64,000 nt of DNA. Source: Zopfochytrium polystomum. Taxonomy: Eukaryota > Chytridiomycota > Chytridiomycetes > Chytridiales > Chytridiaceae. Position 1 is the stretch's first letter. Each line of letters opens with the position of its first letter. The stretch is taken from positions 278,705 through 342,704 of the forward strand of contig JAIVFJ010000051.1 of the NCBI GenBank assembly GCA_025765615.1, written 5' to 3'. Positions 25,222 through 38,165 of this stretch are shown in pieces. The translations under genes were made by a program, and so were the position numbers. Below the pieces are notes generated by a model. That model was given only the letters and a program-made list of their open reading frames with translations, was not told where the DNA came from and made no database searches.

Positions 25222-27626
25222 ATGTTTCACTCTCTCCTCTTGGCCGCCCTTCTCAAAGGCCTCAGGTCCAAGTCGAAAGAGCCCGATGACCCGTTTCGCG
25301 TCGAGAGGCAGAACATCAGCCTCTCGACGGAAACGGCGGCAAAGCTGGCCTCCGTCCAGCTCGCGATCACGATCTCTAACGAGCCGCCCTTTGATCCGAC
25401 TGTTCCGTTGAGCCCAGAAGAGAGCGCGCGGCTGAAGAACTCGCGATGGTCGGTACGCAGACGATCTATGATTCGACGCTCTCTCTTTCCATATGCCTAA
25501 TCATATATATTCGAACCGCAATTCAGGTTGCCGCCTCTGGCAGACGGTGCCGTACCCTCGACGCCAGGTTCAAAGAGTGGTGACGGCGGCGGTCGAAATC
25601 GGCCTCGAGGTGTCCAGCATACCAACTTGCCCAACATACCGCTGTCGAAAGGCCGCTTCCCAATGAAGGAGATACTAAAGTGTCACGCGATCAAGAAATA
25701 TCTCAAAGTAGGCCGTGTGTTTGGAGGCTGTGAGTGGTGACTGACAGTTGGAGCAGAACAACGAAAATCGGCGTTTCCTCGTCGAAATTAAGGAAGCGGC
25801 TCTCAAGGCGAGAAGAAGGAGAGAGAAAGAAGAAGGTAACTGGGTGTTTTTGGGTGGGACGAAATTCGTGACCATTCAAAAAGGCCAGATCCGGAAAGCC
25901 CAAGAATCAAGTGATGAGATTGCGTGGGACATTTTGAGACCCCTCAGCCGCGATCCCAGGTTCGGCCAGTACATCGCAGCACTAAATGCTATGGGAAAGT
26001 AAGTCGACATTATAGATGCGTCATCTTATCCTTCAACGACACCCGCACGTTTTCATTGGTTTGGCTGGACACAGTGAGCTTTATCCCAATCACTCGTTTC
26101 TCCAGCATGGAAAGTCCTCGGCGCCCTAACTCACGCGGAACCAACAGCAGCGATGACTCCTTCAGCAACTCCGACGCGTCGCGATCGCCCCGAAAGTCGA
26201 CGCCCAAAGAACACACCTCGATGTTACCCTCACTCGCTCAGCCACACGGCCCCGGAACTTCCGTCCACGGGCCCGAAATCGACGATTGGGCTTCGTCGTC
26301 CGAATCACCGCAGCAAAGACGACCGGTCGAGGAAGGCGGACGGACAGCGTGTCGGAATGGTCGTCGAGTCAAAGATGCTGAAGTCGTCAAAGTCGTTCAT
26401 GGACGTGCGAAGGACGATCGAAGAGAGCGCTTTTGGAGCTGTGCGCATGCTTGAAAGGGTAGAGAATCGACGTGGGCTCGAAGACGGCTATGCGTTTGGC
26501 CGTCCGTCTGATTTGAAGGAAGTAGGTGTCGTTTGCATACACAGTGTACTCGGAGTTGAAGATAACGGTTCGCTCTCTTTCGCAGGGTCGAGTTGAGGAA
26601 TACAACCGAACTTTCAAAGACATTGCACATGTTGGCCATCAAGTCACCGATACTCTCAAAGCGTCTGAAAAGGACAAGCGAAACTTTTCGGCGTACAGGA
26701 CGCAGGTAATTCCTGTCACACAGCTTGTTAACAGAGGGTTACTGAGGGCATCGTCTTTGATACAGCGAACCGTGACAACCACCAGTGGCCCAGAGAAAGT
26801 CAAGGCAGATTCGATCCCAGCGAACTCGACGCGTAAGCAAGAGAGAACTGTTAGTATATGGCAATCGAATAGGAAATGAGCGAAAAACACTGAATGACTT
26901 AATTATGTCCAAAACATGAAGAACCCGTCTCTTGCGCATCGGGAAGACTTTTTGCGCGCGCAAGCCGAGGCGACTCGAAACCTGTCCGCAACGATCTCGC
27001 AACGGTATAAAGACCGACTGGAGACCTGCGCAGACGATGAGCGTGTACGAGTGCTGTTCAAAATCGTAGAACTCGATCGGAGAAATGGTTACATATTGAG
27101 TACATCTGCTGATAAAAAGAGCGTGCTGAGCGTTCTACCTCATATCTGGTGAGAATGCCCGTTACCCCGGGTTGCTTTTCCCACCACGCTTTCCCAATCG
27201 ATCGTGTTCCTTCATCACCATGTTCACATCAGGGTCGGCGACGCCAACGAACGCCTCAAAGCGCTCGAGCCAGGCTACAAGCGTCGACCCGTCTTCACCA
27301 GGAAGGCCCTCGCAGCCACTGCCACCAGCGCCGAGCGCGACCGGAACGCGATCGCCTCGCTCTTGCAAGCGCACGGCTCCACGGCGGCTGCCGCGGGCCA
27401 CACCCGACCGAAGTCGGTGTATCTTTCTTCCTTACGCATGGAAGAGTACCAGCGGCTGGTGGATGGGAAGGACATTGGTTGTGTGGGTGGGGAGTCCCCA
27501 ACCGTCGATGACGAGACGGTGCAGGTCGTAGCCCAGGTGTTGGACGATTATGGGGAGCAGTTTGGTGTGGCGAGCCGGGAGGGAGAAGTTAGACTCCCAC
27601 CGGGTGTGGGAGTGGAGTGTCGCTGA
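25222..27626 (+). CDS. Unrecognised multi-exon protein
   Basis: I do not recognise this protein. It starts MFHSLLLAALLKGLRS, too basic after the hydrophobic stretch for a clear signal peptide. Seven or more exons are supported by good splice sites: donors at 25449 (or 25453), 25708 and 25999, then GTAGGT near 26.52 kb, GTAATT near 26.71 kb, GTAAGC near 26.83 kb and GTGAGA near 27.15 kb, each followed by a CAG or AAG acceptor. Recognisable blocks are a basic helix (KARRRREKEE), FGQYIAALNAMGK, a Ser/Arg-rich middle, RVEEYNRTFKDIAHVGHQV and ERVRVLFKIVELDRRNGYI. The last exon includes ERLKALEPGYKRRPV and ends GVGVECR. The join into the Ser-rich exon near 26.1 kb changes phase, so that part is unsure. 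Confidence 0.65.
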
Positions 27627-29187
27627 AGCGCTAGGTAGTACGCAGGACCTTACAAATCACCTGCCTTCCTGTAATACGAGGACTTCGTACCACCCCCGAA
27701 CACATTTGCATCGACTTTCGCATTAAGTACTAGTTCGCAACAGATCGGTTGGCCTTGACGGAAATCTGCAATCCAGCGCTGGCCCCTGCCCTTCCTGCTC
27801 ATCGCGCAAGACGGAGGATATTTCCCGAGCCATTTTTGTTTCGCGCTTCGTTGCCAGCGAAGGTCGAAAAAAGTAGATCGATTTTACAGTTCGCTAGATC
27901 CGTCCCATACTACGGCAGTACCTTTCCTCTGATCCCAGCTGGTCCGTTGGCGACGGACCTGGCATCACTTGTGTGCCCCTGTTGATTGCAAACATGCAAA
28001 AGCATATGTTGATAAGGCGATGCCTGCTCCACATCGCGATGTGATTTTCCAGGAAGATTTGGGCTTATTGCTTGTTCCTCCGCCACCCACACTGGGTTTG
28101 GCCCGATTTCGGCTCTTGCGCGATAAGTCGGTCACACTGGAGGTGACGAAACCAGGGTACCAGTGAGATGGCAGCACCAACGAGGTGGACGTCAAATCTG
28201 AGTTACCTTTCGTAGTTTGATCTCGGTGCAGTCAATTTGGTGGTCTACGTCAATCTTCCTATTCCAAATTTGTCTTCGCGTCGTAAAAAGGAGACTCGCT
28301 CGCGACGGATGCAAATCCGAGAGCCGTGATATTACACTGGCCGCAACGAACGGCAAGGACAGCAATCGTCTGTATTCTCCGCATACGAGCCTCTTCGGTA
28401 ACTGCAAAGTCTGTGGAGCGCCCGCCCCATTAGTCCCACACGCGGATCGGCAAATGCGCACTGCTGGAGGGGCCACGGTTGTCTGGTCTCTACATATTCT
28501 CATTTTTCACTTCTGATGAGAAACGACAGTACCCCCTTTCTGGTTCCAGCTTGCTTCTCGACCCTTTTGGATCCCCACAACTTCTAGTCCAACGATGATT
28601 ACCTTGGGCGCCTTCTTGCCATCATGATCATGTGTGCTCATCCGCCAGTGTGCTCGACCTCCTTGCATCCGTGTTGTACATCCCATCACTGAGCGAGCCT
28701 TGGTCTAGGACCGCGAGGCCTTGAACTCGTCGTCATGTTTCGTTCTTCACTCCTGTCAACTAGTTTTACTTTTGCAAATGATGGTTGGTGGGCGTTATAT
28801 CCTTATAGCTCGTCGGTCAATAAAAAGCGTGATTCGACAATTCCACTGCTGTTTGTTGGTTCGGTCGTGTGACTAAAACAAGGGCCAGCCAGTGTATCGA
28901 ATAAACAACCGACTCGACCAGCTACACCGCAACGACGACCCAGAGGGGGTAACGGCCTCGCGAGAGAGATCGCACGCACCCCGCTCTTCAGCGCGCGCGC
29001 GCGGCCAGAGCTTGCTTCCCTTGCCCTTACCCCTCGGCTCTTCCTGCCGTCCGACCTTCAAGTCTTTCCCCAACCGATCGTCAACGTTTCTCATCTCATT
29101 GCACAGAACCTCATTACCTCACATCCCGCACAAACCAACCCACCCCTTTGTCCCATCGCCGCCCCGCATAACCCCTCCTTTGGTGCA
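27627..29187. other. Intergenic region, no confident gene
   Basis: About 1.56 kb. Small frames on both strands (for example 27969-28166 plus and 28192-28503 minus) lack splice partners or motifs. An AATAAA on the plus strand near 28820 could end an unrecognised plus-strand transcript. The last ~300 bp before 29188 are pyrimidine- and C-rich, as expected for the promoter and leader of the FAM72 gene. Confidence 0.45.
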
Positions 29188-30833
<1,646 letters not shown>

Positions 30834-31222
30834 CGAATGTAACGAAATATTCGACCCGGTCGTTGCGCGATCCTGTGCAGATCATCCTTGGTTTAGAGTT
30901 TTTGCATCTCCTTGGATTCTTTGCGACCGACCTTCGTGAACAACTAGTCTAACAAGAAGCAAAGACCCTCTTGTTTTTTTTCCTTCGTGTTATACGATAC
31001 TCCCTCAACCGCCCACCCTGCCCTGGGAGTCCTGCTGCCACCAAGCCCTGCGAACATCGACCCTAGAAATAAAAACACAAGAAAAAAAAAAGCACAGAAA
31101 GAAGGAATATCAATGACGGAGTGGGCCGAGGGAGACGGCTGTAAGATGAAGACGACGGGCCCACTCGTCAAAATCCAGTCCAGCCTACGCACACTTTCCG
31201 AAACCTCTATCCCCTTCGGCAT
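30834..31222. other. Convergent intergenic region
   Basis: About 390 bp between the converging FAM72 and COPS8 genes. It contains A-rich tracts near 31064-31095, including AATAAA-like sequence on the plus strand. Nothing else is evident. Confidence 0.5.
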
Positions 31223-32341
31223 TCACGACCTCTCCATGTGCACAATGTACCCAGCCAGGTCCGCAATCTGCATCAGCCCCGGCCCGGCGCCAATGGCCGC
31301 GGCGTCCGGCAGACCGTCCGCGCCGGCGCCCTTTGCAATCCTAAACAGCGCGGGCGACGCACCTCCCGCGGGCACAAACTCCCACGCGGGCCTGGTGGCG
31401 CGCGCCCACGCGACCGCCTCGTCCTCGGCCATCGCCAGCCTCTTCGCGGCCCACGCGACCTCGACCGACTCGTACGCGCGCTCCAGCAGCCTCGCCTCGC
31501 GCGCCCGGACCACCTCGCCCAGTTCCTGCACCAGCACCGCGATCAGCGGCGACGACCACACCACCGCGGTCGCAGCTCCACTTTCACCTTTCAGCGCGGC
31601 CAGATGCGCAGCCTGGCTCGCAGCGAGCAGCCGCAGGGCTCCCCCGGCGTTGCGCGCGTGCAGCTGCTCGGCGACGGCGACGAGCGCCTGGTACTCCTGC
31701 GACGCGCGGGCGGCGGGCGGCGCGCGGCGCACGGCGAAGCGGGCCTGGTCGACCTGGCCGGCGAGCAGGTGCGCGAGGAGGAGTAGCGGCGGCAGGCGCG
31801 GGTCGGCGGGGAGGGCCAGCTCGGTGGAGTCTTGGTCGAGCGAGACGAGGGCCGAGAAGGACGACGTGGTCGCGGGGAGCGGGGACTTTGCCGAGGGCGA
31901 GGTGGGCGGGTGGTGCAGCAGCATGTCTTGGAGGATGACGGGAGCGCGTTGGGGCTGCCGTGTCGGCGAGTTGGAGTCGGAGGACGGCGTCGAGGATCGG
32001 ACGCCGCCGGCGGCAAAGCCGGCGTCGGCGATGGCGACGGTGTCGGCGCGGGTCGGGCGGTCTTCGTCCATGGCCAGATCGCCGCCGGTCAGTGTTGTCG
32101 TGTCTGCAGCAGCTGCTGGTGGTGGCAGCACTGGCGCTGCAGCGGCTGACGGCGGCGGCGGCAGGCGGCCGGACGGGGTCTGCAGGCGGATCGCGTCGAC
32201 CATGAGCGAGCCTTCGAGCTCGAGCTCTTCGCACAGATCCAGCAGGCCGATGTAGTCCTTGTCGACGATGCGGCGCTGGATCTCGCGGAGGATGGGTACA
32301 TCGTGGTGTTGCTGGTGGTGGTGGCGGCGTGGGGAAGCCAT
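31223..32341 (-). CDS. COPS8: COP9 signalosome subunit 8
   Basis: A subunit of the COP9 signalosome, which removes NEDD8 from cullins and so regulates cullin-RING ubiquitin ligases. One exon encodes 372 residues, longer than animal CSN8 (~209) because of a disordered Pro/Ser/Ala-rich insert at about residues 60-165. The PCI-type fold is visible: LLLLAHLLAGQVDQARFAV matches the LLALYLLHNDMNNARYLW helix of CSN8. EVVRAREARLLERAYESVEV, followed by LAMAEDEAVAWARATRPAW, matches the winged-helix half, and the end IADLAGYIVHMERS matches the C-terminal helix. The upstream flank carries a long GA tract in the sense orientation. Confidence 0.85.
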   Translation of the reverse strand: MASPRRHHHQQHHDVPILREIQRRIVDKDYIGLLDLCEELELEGSLMVDAIRLQTPSGRLPPPPSAAAAPVLPPPAAAADTTTLTGGDLAMDEDRPTRADTVAIADAGFAAGGVRSSTPSSDSNSPTRQPQRAPVILQDMLLHHPPTSPSAKSPLPATTSSFSALVSLDQDSTELALPADPRLPPLLLLAHLLAGQVDQARFAVRRAPPAARASQEYQALVAVAEQLHARNAGGALRLLAASQAAHLAALKGESGAATAVVWSSPLIAVLVQELGEVVRAREARLLERAYESVEVAWAAKRLAMAEDEAVAWARATRPAWEFVPAGGASPALFRIAKGAGADGLPDAAAIGAGPGLMQIADLAGYIVHMERS

Positions 32342-32423
32342 GGGTGCGATATGTGTATTAATATTAATGTGTTCTTCTTGTGTGAGTGAGCGAGCGACTG
32401 GGCGAGAGTGCTGCTTTGCAACT

Positions 32424-32464
<41 letters not shown>

Positions 32465-32916
32465 GTTCCAGTCTGTCTGTCTACTATCAGTCTATCAGCA
32501 CCAGAGCAAGTTGGAAAAGTTCTCGGAGTCTTGCAAAGCGATACAAGTAAAGGTGCGGACAAGGCATCCAGCACACTACCGGCTACAGGGTTCTTACAAG
32601 GTAGTACGAATGAAATGTGGCAAGCAGCAACGAGGAGACGACGACGATGATGATGATAAAGAAAGAAGAAGAAGCGGGAGAAGAATTCAAACTTCAAAGG
32701 CAGAGTTGGGTGGATGAAAAACCCCCAAGGCCAAAAGCAAACAAAGAGTACCAGCGCGTGGACACAGTATAAAAGTATTGCGAAAAATATAAAAAAAGGG
32801 GGGTGGGGGAGGGATGAGTACTTATGAGACGAGGGTTCTCTCTTCTTTTTTTTTTTTTTTTTTTTTTTTTTCGGTTTTTTCGTGGTTGTGGTGGTTAATC
32901 GTCTCTCGAGTCAACG
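32342..32916. promoter_or_regulatory. COPS8 upstream region with GA/CT tract and poly-T run
   Basis: The 5' flank of COPS8 holds a CT microsatellite at about 32424-32466 (GA on the COPS8 sense strand), and beyond it a T run at 32847-32872. The 3' end of the minus-strand membrane-protein gene lies at 32917. No gene is visible between. Confidence 0.5.
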
Positions 32917-34169
32917 TCAACGCATCGAAATGGACCGGCGAGTCTTTGTCGCAACTGCTGCCGGCGCCGCCGGCTTTACGAGCTGGAGGCGCACCGCGAG
33001 AAAATGCCACAGCGGCAAGAGGAACACGAGGCTCAGAATCATCTGGGTGCACGTCGTCCGTCGTCTCTTTGTCTCCACCTCATACTGCTGCTGCTGCTGC
33101 TGCTGGCGGCGGTACGCGTCCTCGTCAAAGAACCCGTCCTCGTCGGCCCCGAAACTTGCGCCAGAGTCCATCCTCGACGTGGAGGACTCGCCGTACCCGC
33201 GTCTGCTGCGCACGGACGACGACAACGACGACGACGAGGCCATCCGCGCCGCGGCGCGGCCGAGCCCAATCACCTGCGGCTGCTCGTCCTCGCTGGCCCA
33301 CGACGCATTGCTCTGCACCGACGCCAGCCGCTGGTGGTACGGCTCCGCGGCGGGCGGGGCGGCGGCGGCATGGAACGACTGGCGCGAGGCGCCCGCCCCC
33401 GCGCCATTAACGCCCGTGTCCACCACCCGCCATCCCTCCGTCGCCGCCGCCGATGGCTTGGCCACGACGACGCGCAGCTTGAGCGGGAGCGAGTGGGCGC
33501 GGACGAGCGACTCGAGGCCGCGGAGAAAACGGCATGTCCACCTTGTCCAGCCGCCTTTCCGGTCCGGACGGCGGCTGGTCGGCGAACGGGATGAACAGGG
33601 ACCGCGGGCGGGTGTCTGCGGCGGCGGCGGTGGCGGCGGAGCGAACCGCGTCCGTTTCGGGCGACGGGGACTGCAGGCTTTGGATCGTTTTTATGGGCGT
33701 GAGGCAGGCTTGTAGAAAGAGGTCTAGAACGACGACGGGGTCGAGGCTGACAGAGGTCGGAAGCGTGATGTTGGAGCGAATCACTCCCATCGAGTCTATG
33801 ATGGAGACGAGCACAAAACGGTCTCGCGGGACTGAACAGCAAGTGAGCACTTGTTAATGAGAGTTGGACCCTGGGGGCTCAGCGGTCCTCAAGGAGGGCT
33901 TTCGCTCCTGGCGGGTGTGGATGGCTCGGGCCGTATAGTGACCACTCAACCTCACGCACGTACGTACACACACACGCAGTCATACGCACTCACCCATGTC
34001 GAGGACCCAAGTGTCGGATCCGGGCGCAGCGAGCGGCAGGCTCCTGACAGTGGCGACTGCATCGAGTAGCGTCTCCTCCGATGCGGCAAACTTGACCCAC
34101 GAGAATCGCATGCTGCTGCTGGTGGTGATGGTGGTGGTGGCGTTGGAGACGGTGGAGACGTTGGTATGC

Positions 34170-34226
<57 letters not shown>

Positions 34227-34598
34227 GATGCGCTGTAGAAGTGTTCGCGGCCACCAGCGCTGCCTCTACGACTGCTCTCTGCCAAGGGTGTCGCCGCCGC
34301 CGCCGCCGTGTTGGTCGTCATCGTCGTCGCCGTCGTAGTCATCGCCGTCGTCGTCGTCGTCGTTGGTGGCGCCGCTGTCGTCATCGCCAATCGCCAAAAA
34401 CGTGTGTTTACGCGTGTGCCACAAAACAAAGAAAGTGTTGACAAGTTCGATCACTCGAGGTGAAGTCGATAAAAAATCGCAAGTTTGTGAAGGCTCAATC
34501 TGAATCTTTGACAAGGCCCAACCGCCTGGTCTGACAAAGATGGTTGCAACCGGCGGCGTCAGCGCCGTCGACACGAGGGGAGCCGACCGGCGTCGCAT
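32917..34598 (-). CDS. Unrecognised protein with polyalanine tract and C-terminal membrane segment
   Basis: I do not recognise this family. The first exon starts MRRRSAPLVSTALTPPVATIF, with PRVIELVNTFFVLWHTRKHT and an Asp-rich run. The frame then changes near 34.30 kb and continues through about 20 Ala residues encoded by 18 CTG/GCT-type triplets (34171-34225). MRFSWVKFAASEETLLDAV and LAAPGSDTWVLDMG lead to an intron. The next exon reads DRFVLVSIIDSMGVIRSN and SLDPVVVLDLFLQACL. After another frame change near 33.53 kb come LRGLESLVRAHSLPLKLRVV, a Gln run, and a hydrophobic segment (MILSLVFLLPLWHFLAV) near the end followed by a basic tail. That suggests a tail-anchored or single-pass membrane protein. 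Frame changes may be indels in simple sequence. Confidence 0.6.
34171..34225. repeat. CAG/CTG trinucleotide repeat, about 18 units
   Basis: An uninterrupted run of CAG on the plus strand (CTG on the minus). In the minus-strand gene it is read as GCT, giving polyalanine. A pure run of this length is expected to vary in length between strains. Confidence 0.9.
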
Positions 34599-35198
34599 GA
34601 TCTCGAATGCCGAGGTGCGGGAGCGGTCTCGTTAGATACGACCTTCACGTTCACGGATGATCGTGCCTCACTTCACTCACTCACTCAAGCTCCCCACGGA
34701 TCCCGATAGGTCCACGCGTTCTTGATCCAAAAAAAGGACGAGGACAACTTGTACGGGGAAGGCTTTGAGAACCTGCAAACTGTCAAGTACGAGGTTGGGA
34801 GTGGGGGGGAGGGGGTGCAAGCCTTGCTCTGGTCCGAAGACGGCGAAAATGGGGTCCGTGACAGGTTTTTTCTCTCAACAGGTCCTGAACTACCTCTCGC
34901 GGACACCGGCCTCGGTACAAAGCGAAAGGCACATCCGCGAGTTCATGGCGGCGATGGAGCCTTTCGGCCTTACAAAAGGGGAAAAGCTCAACATCTTAAA
35001 CTTGAGACCAGGAACGGAAGTGGACCTCTTTTTGGTGGGTTTAGCAAATCCAGACCAATGTATTGAAGAGGAACCATTTTGCTTTCAAACTGAACAATCC
35101 TGCAGATCATTGAGGAGCTTGCAAGCCGGTTAGACACAGAAACGAGAGAGAAACTGCTGATGGAAATTGAGCGGACGCTCCCGCCTCCGGCTGCGTGA
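34597..35198 (+). CDS. CRCP: RNA polymerase III subunit RPC9 (CRCP / Rpc17)
   Basis: A subunit of the RNA polymerase III stalk (partner of RPC8), needed for initiation. Four exons join exactly: 34597-34614, 34710-34793, 34882-35034 and 35106-35198, giving ~115 residues, the usual family size. The product starts MISNAEVHAFLIQKK, then YEVLNYLSRTP, EFMAAMEPFGLTKGEKL and ILNLRPGTEVDLFLIIEEL, ending LLMEIERTLPPPAA. The LTKxEKLxxLNxRP core is the family hallmark. Its start codon overlaps the start of the divergent minus-strand gene, and its stop lies 15 bp from the convergent cytochrome b5 reductase stop. Confidence 0.93.
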
Positions 35199-35213
35199 AA
35201 TACGCAAGCGTTC

Positions 35214-36600
35214 TTAAAATTTAAAAACGATATCTCCAGCTTTCGAGATGGTTTGGACCTGAATTACATATCGGAATAAATTGTTGATATAAAGCCAAGG
35301 GGACCAGCCATACCTTCGGGAATCCCAACTCTTCAGTGATTTTAGCCATGGCAGTCATCTTCGTTTGGGAAGTGCTCGTGTCAGTGAAACGTTTCCCTGA
35401 TGCCAAGTGCGCTTTACCATTGGAGGCGGCCCGCAAAGAAGAATTCTAGTCTTTTCCGGCTTCGGTTTGAACTCCGCCACGATATCTTTCGTCACAAATC
35501 CAACTCCGCCAGTCCACCCAGCAGGTGGCTTGCAGAAGACGACAAGTTAAATGTCATTTAACTTTACCAGCGCACTTACATTATTCAGAACGAATTTAAC
35601 ATTAAACCTGGGGTCTTTCGCTGATTGCTCCAGCTCATCCCGGAGAAGAATGTCCTCCTCATTGACGTTGGCAAAAATCAACGTGATTTTGGTTTTTTCG
35701 TCGGGATTCTTCAAAATGGCCTTGATAATCTGGTACATTGGGGTGATACCCGTACCTCCAGCAATCTTCAGGTAATTGATCGTGAGGTATGGCAAGCACA
35801 AGAAATAAGTGAGCAAGGCCTTACCATGACAAATTCCTCTGTCATGTTCGGAGTGTAAATGAAGAAACCTTTTGGACCCTTGATTTTCACAAGATCATTG
35901 AGCTTCAGCTCGGCGAAGTACTTTGAAATGTTGCCAGTTGGGTAACTCTGAAACAGAATGAGTCATAGCCCAAAACACGGATCTTCCTCACCTTGATGAG
36001 GAGGTCAACGTAACCAATGTCGTCGTCAGACGAAACAGGAGTGTAGCTTCGCGTGAGTTCCTTTCCGTTGATCGTCGCCGCCACTTGAATGTGCTGGGTT
36101 TCGCGTAATGTGGATGGAGGTCAACCGCGTTCGATCTATAAGGAATGACGCAATGCAATCGCACCTGCCCGATCGGAAGTCCCAGTGGCTGATCGGCCTT
36201 CGGAAGGCTCAGCCGGTAGCTGGGAGGGAATCAGCCATTCAGAGAGACGAGGGCAGCCAGAAACGTACATGGCAGTGTTGTGACTGATGACCGTCTTTTT
36301 CACGAGGGGAAGGTTGATCCATTCTTTCTTGGCGTCTTCGAGGGCAGTCGCCTTCTTCGAGGCTGGGAACAAAGCGCGAAGAAGGAACATTTGGCGGGGT
36401 GGGGGGTTAGGGTAATGGAATTTCAGGCAAAAACAGCTCCACCATGTCACGCGGCTGAGCTCCCCAATCTCGCAGCGAGATGCGCGTACCGCTCAACGCG
36501 CCGCCAACGCGTACGCACCTTTTGCGGAAACGAACACGACGACAGCGGCGGCAGCGATCGCGACGATCGTCCCGACGACGAGCAAGGTGGGGTGATCCAT
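35214..36600 (-). CDS. CBR1-like: NADH-cytochrome b5 reductase
   Basis: A membrane-anchored FAD enzyme passing electrons from NADH to cytochrome b5 for fatty-acid desaturation and sterol synthesis. Exon 1 (36519-36600) encodes [20 protein letters not shown], a single N-terminal membrane anchor. Later exons give [20 protein letters not shown], the FAD motif RSYTPVS, then [19 protein letters not shown], the nucleotide motif [13 protein letters not shown], and CGPPPM. The last exon, reached through an intron with a TTCAG acceptor, ends GDIVFKF as in fungal enzymes. Introns number about seven and are short (for example donors GTGCGT and GTACGT). Whether it sits in the ER or outer mitochondrial membrane cannot be told from sequence. 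Confidence 0.93.
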
Positions 36601-37983
36601 ATTTTTGCACAATTTTTTTGGCAGTGCTTGGCCTGACAAGGACACTGCAATGGGGGCTTCTAGCCATTTTGAGGAGGAAGAATGAAGCGGACGGCCAGTG
36701 TTCCTTCCTTCATATTTGCGTTGCTTTGGGATACGAATGCGCAGATGACTAAACTGAGGAGTCTCCTCGAGGAACGGCGATGTGGTTAAGGTAGCTATAA
36801 CCTCACTGTCTAGTCTTTTGGCTTCGCGATGAAATCGCAGCTGGGTCGTGCGGATGGGTTGACTATGATCTGGCGGCGAATCCAAGTTCCAAGGTGGCAT
36901 TAAGCAACTCGGAATGATGAGTTGAATTTTTTGCCGAAGAGGTAGGATCAGCACTGCTGCAAATTGCTCCTGCGAATTGGATGTATCCTTTCTATCACCG
37001 CAACCCCGATCACAGGTATCCGAAAAGACAAACGCACAGGCCAGCATGGTGTGGTTGTTGTGGTGCTGGTGGGTCGCTGGCTTGTGGTGGTGGGAGGGGG
37101 CTGCTTGGTGGAGCCTGAAGGAACGATGGCGAAAAGCGATGCCGACGACGGCGGCGACGGCAATGGCGTGCGAAGGGACAGGAAGCCTGAGCTGGACGAC
37201 GAAGACGAAGAGGACGATGCGGAAGGGCTGGCCCCGTTACCGTGGTGGGGCGGCTGCTGTTGCTGCTGCGGTTCCTGCTTTTGGGCTTGCCTGTGCTTGA
37301 GTAGTTGATGTTTGGCACGAAGACTTCGGTGGCACCCAAAAGGGAAGACAAAAATGTGCAAAGTGCTTGTCGACGTTTGCGTTTGTCCTTGGTGTGGGTG
37401 GCAAGGAAATCGGTGTACCATCAGGTGTGCTCGTCAGTGTAACGCGGTGGAATCGGCAACGAGCGATCCCTCAATACTCAAAAAGTGGAGACAGGCGCGG
37501 ACACACCCCTGATATTGGCAAGCAACAAGCAGCCAGGTAGCAACGGCGTAAAGTAACTGGCTGTAAGTATCGACTGACGCGTTTTGCAGCAACCGCAAAA
37601 AAAAATAGCAACGAGGTGGCACATGCTCACTTTAGGAATCACAGCTGGAAAAGAATCACAGTTTCGAACAAGTAATGACAGTTGGGACAACTCTTTTTTT
37701 CCTCGTTGACGACCCTCTTCCCTTGCCGCTCCCGCTCCATCTCCGCATCGACCCCACCCGCCCTATGAGAGCGAATATCAGAACGGGGGCCAGTGGGGCT
37801 TGTGCGGGGTGCCAAGGCGGTTGGGGGGTGGTGGTGGACTTGAACGTTTCGGTGTTGTGGGTGTCTCTTCTTCTTTTTGTTTCGATCGCCCAGTCGCCCA
37901 GTCAGTCCAGTCAACCAGTCAGGTCTCCCCAGTCGCTTGCTGGTGCCGCCGCCACCCCACTCTCAGTGTCTGTCCCCCCACGA

Positions 37984-38023
<40 letters not shown>

Positions 38024-38165
38024 GGGAGAGACAGAGCGACAAGAGAGACAGAGCGGCAGACAGACACAGAGACAGAGAGAGACAAGAGACAAAGAGAGAG
38101 ATAGAGAGTCTTCTTTTTCGAAATAGAAATCAACCAACCAACCACCTGCAGCCCAGACCGAAGAG
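36601..38165. promoter_or_regulatory. Divergent intergenic region with a long GA tract
   Basis: About 1.56 kb between the reductase (minus) and the arrestin-like gene (plus). Frames on both strands are Ser/Pro/Gln or Gly-biased and I call none. A GA microsatellite and GA-rich stretch spans about 37987-38105, ending ~60 bp before the ATG at 38166, so it is likely in the promoter or leader of the plus-strand gene. Confidence 0.5.

Noticed and set aside
36964..37308. Gly/Asp-rich and Ser/Pro-rich frames between the reductase and arrestin-like genes
   Set aside because: Overlapping frames on both strands are all open because of biased triplets. None shows a domain.
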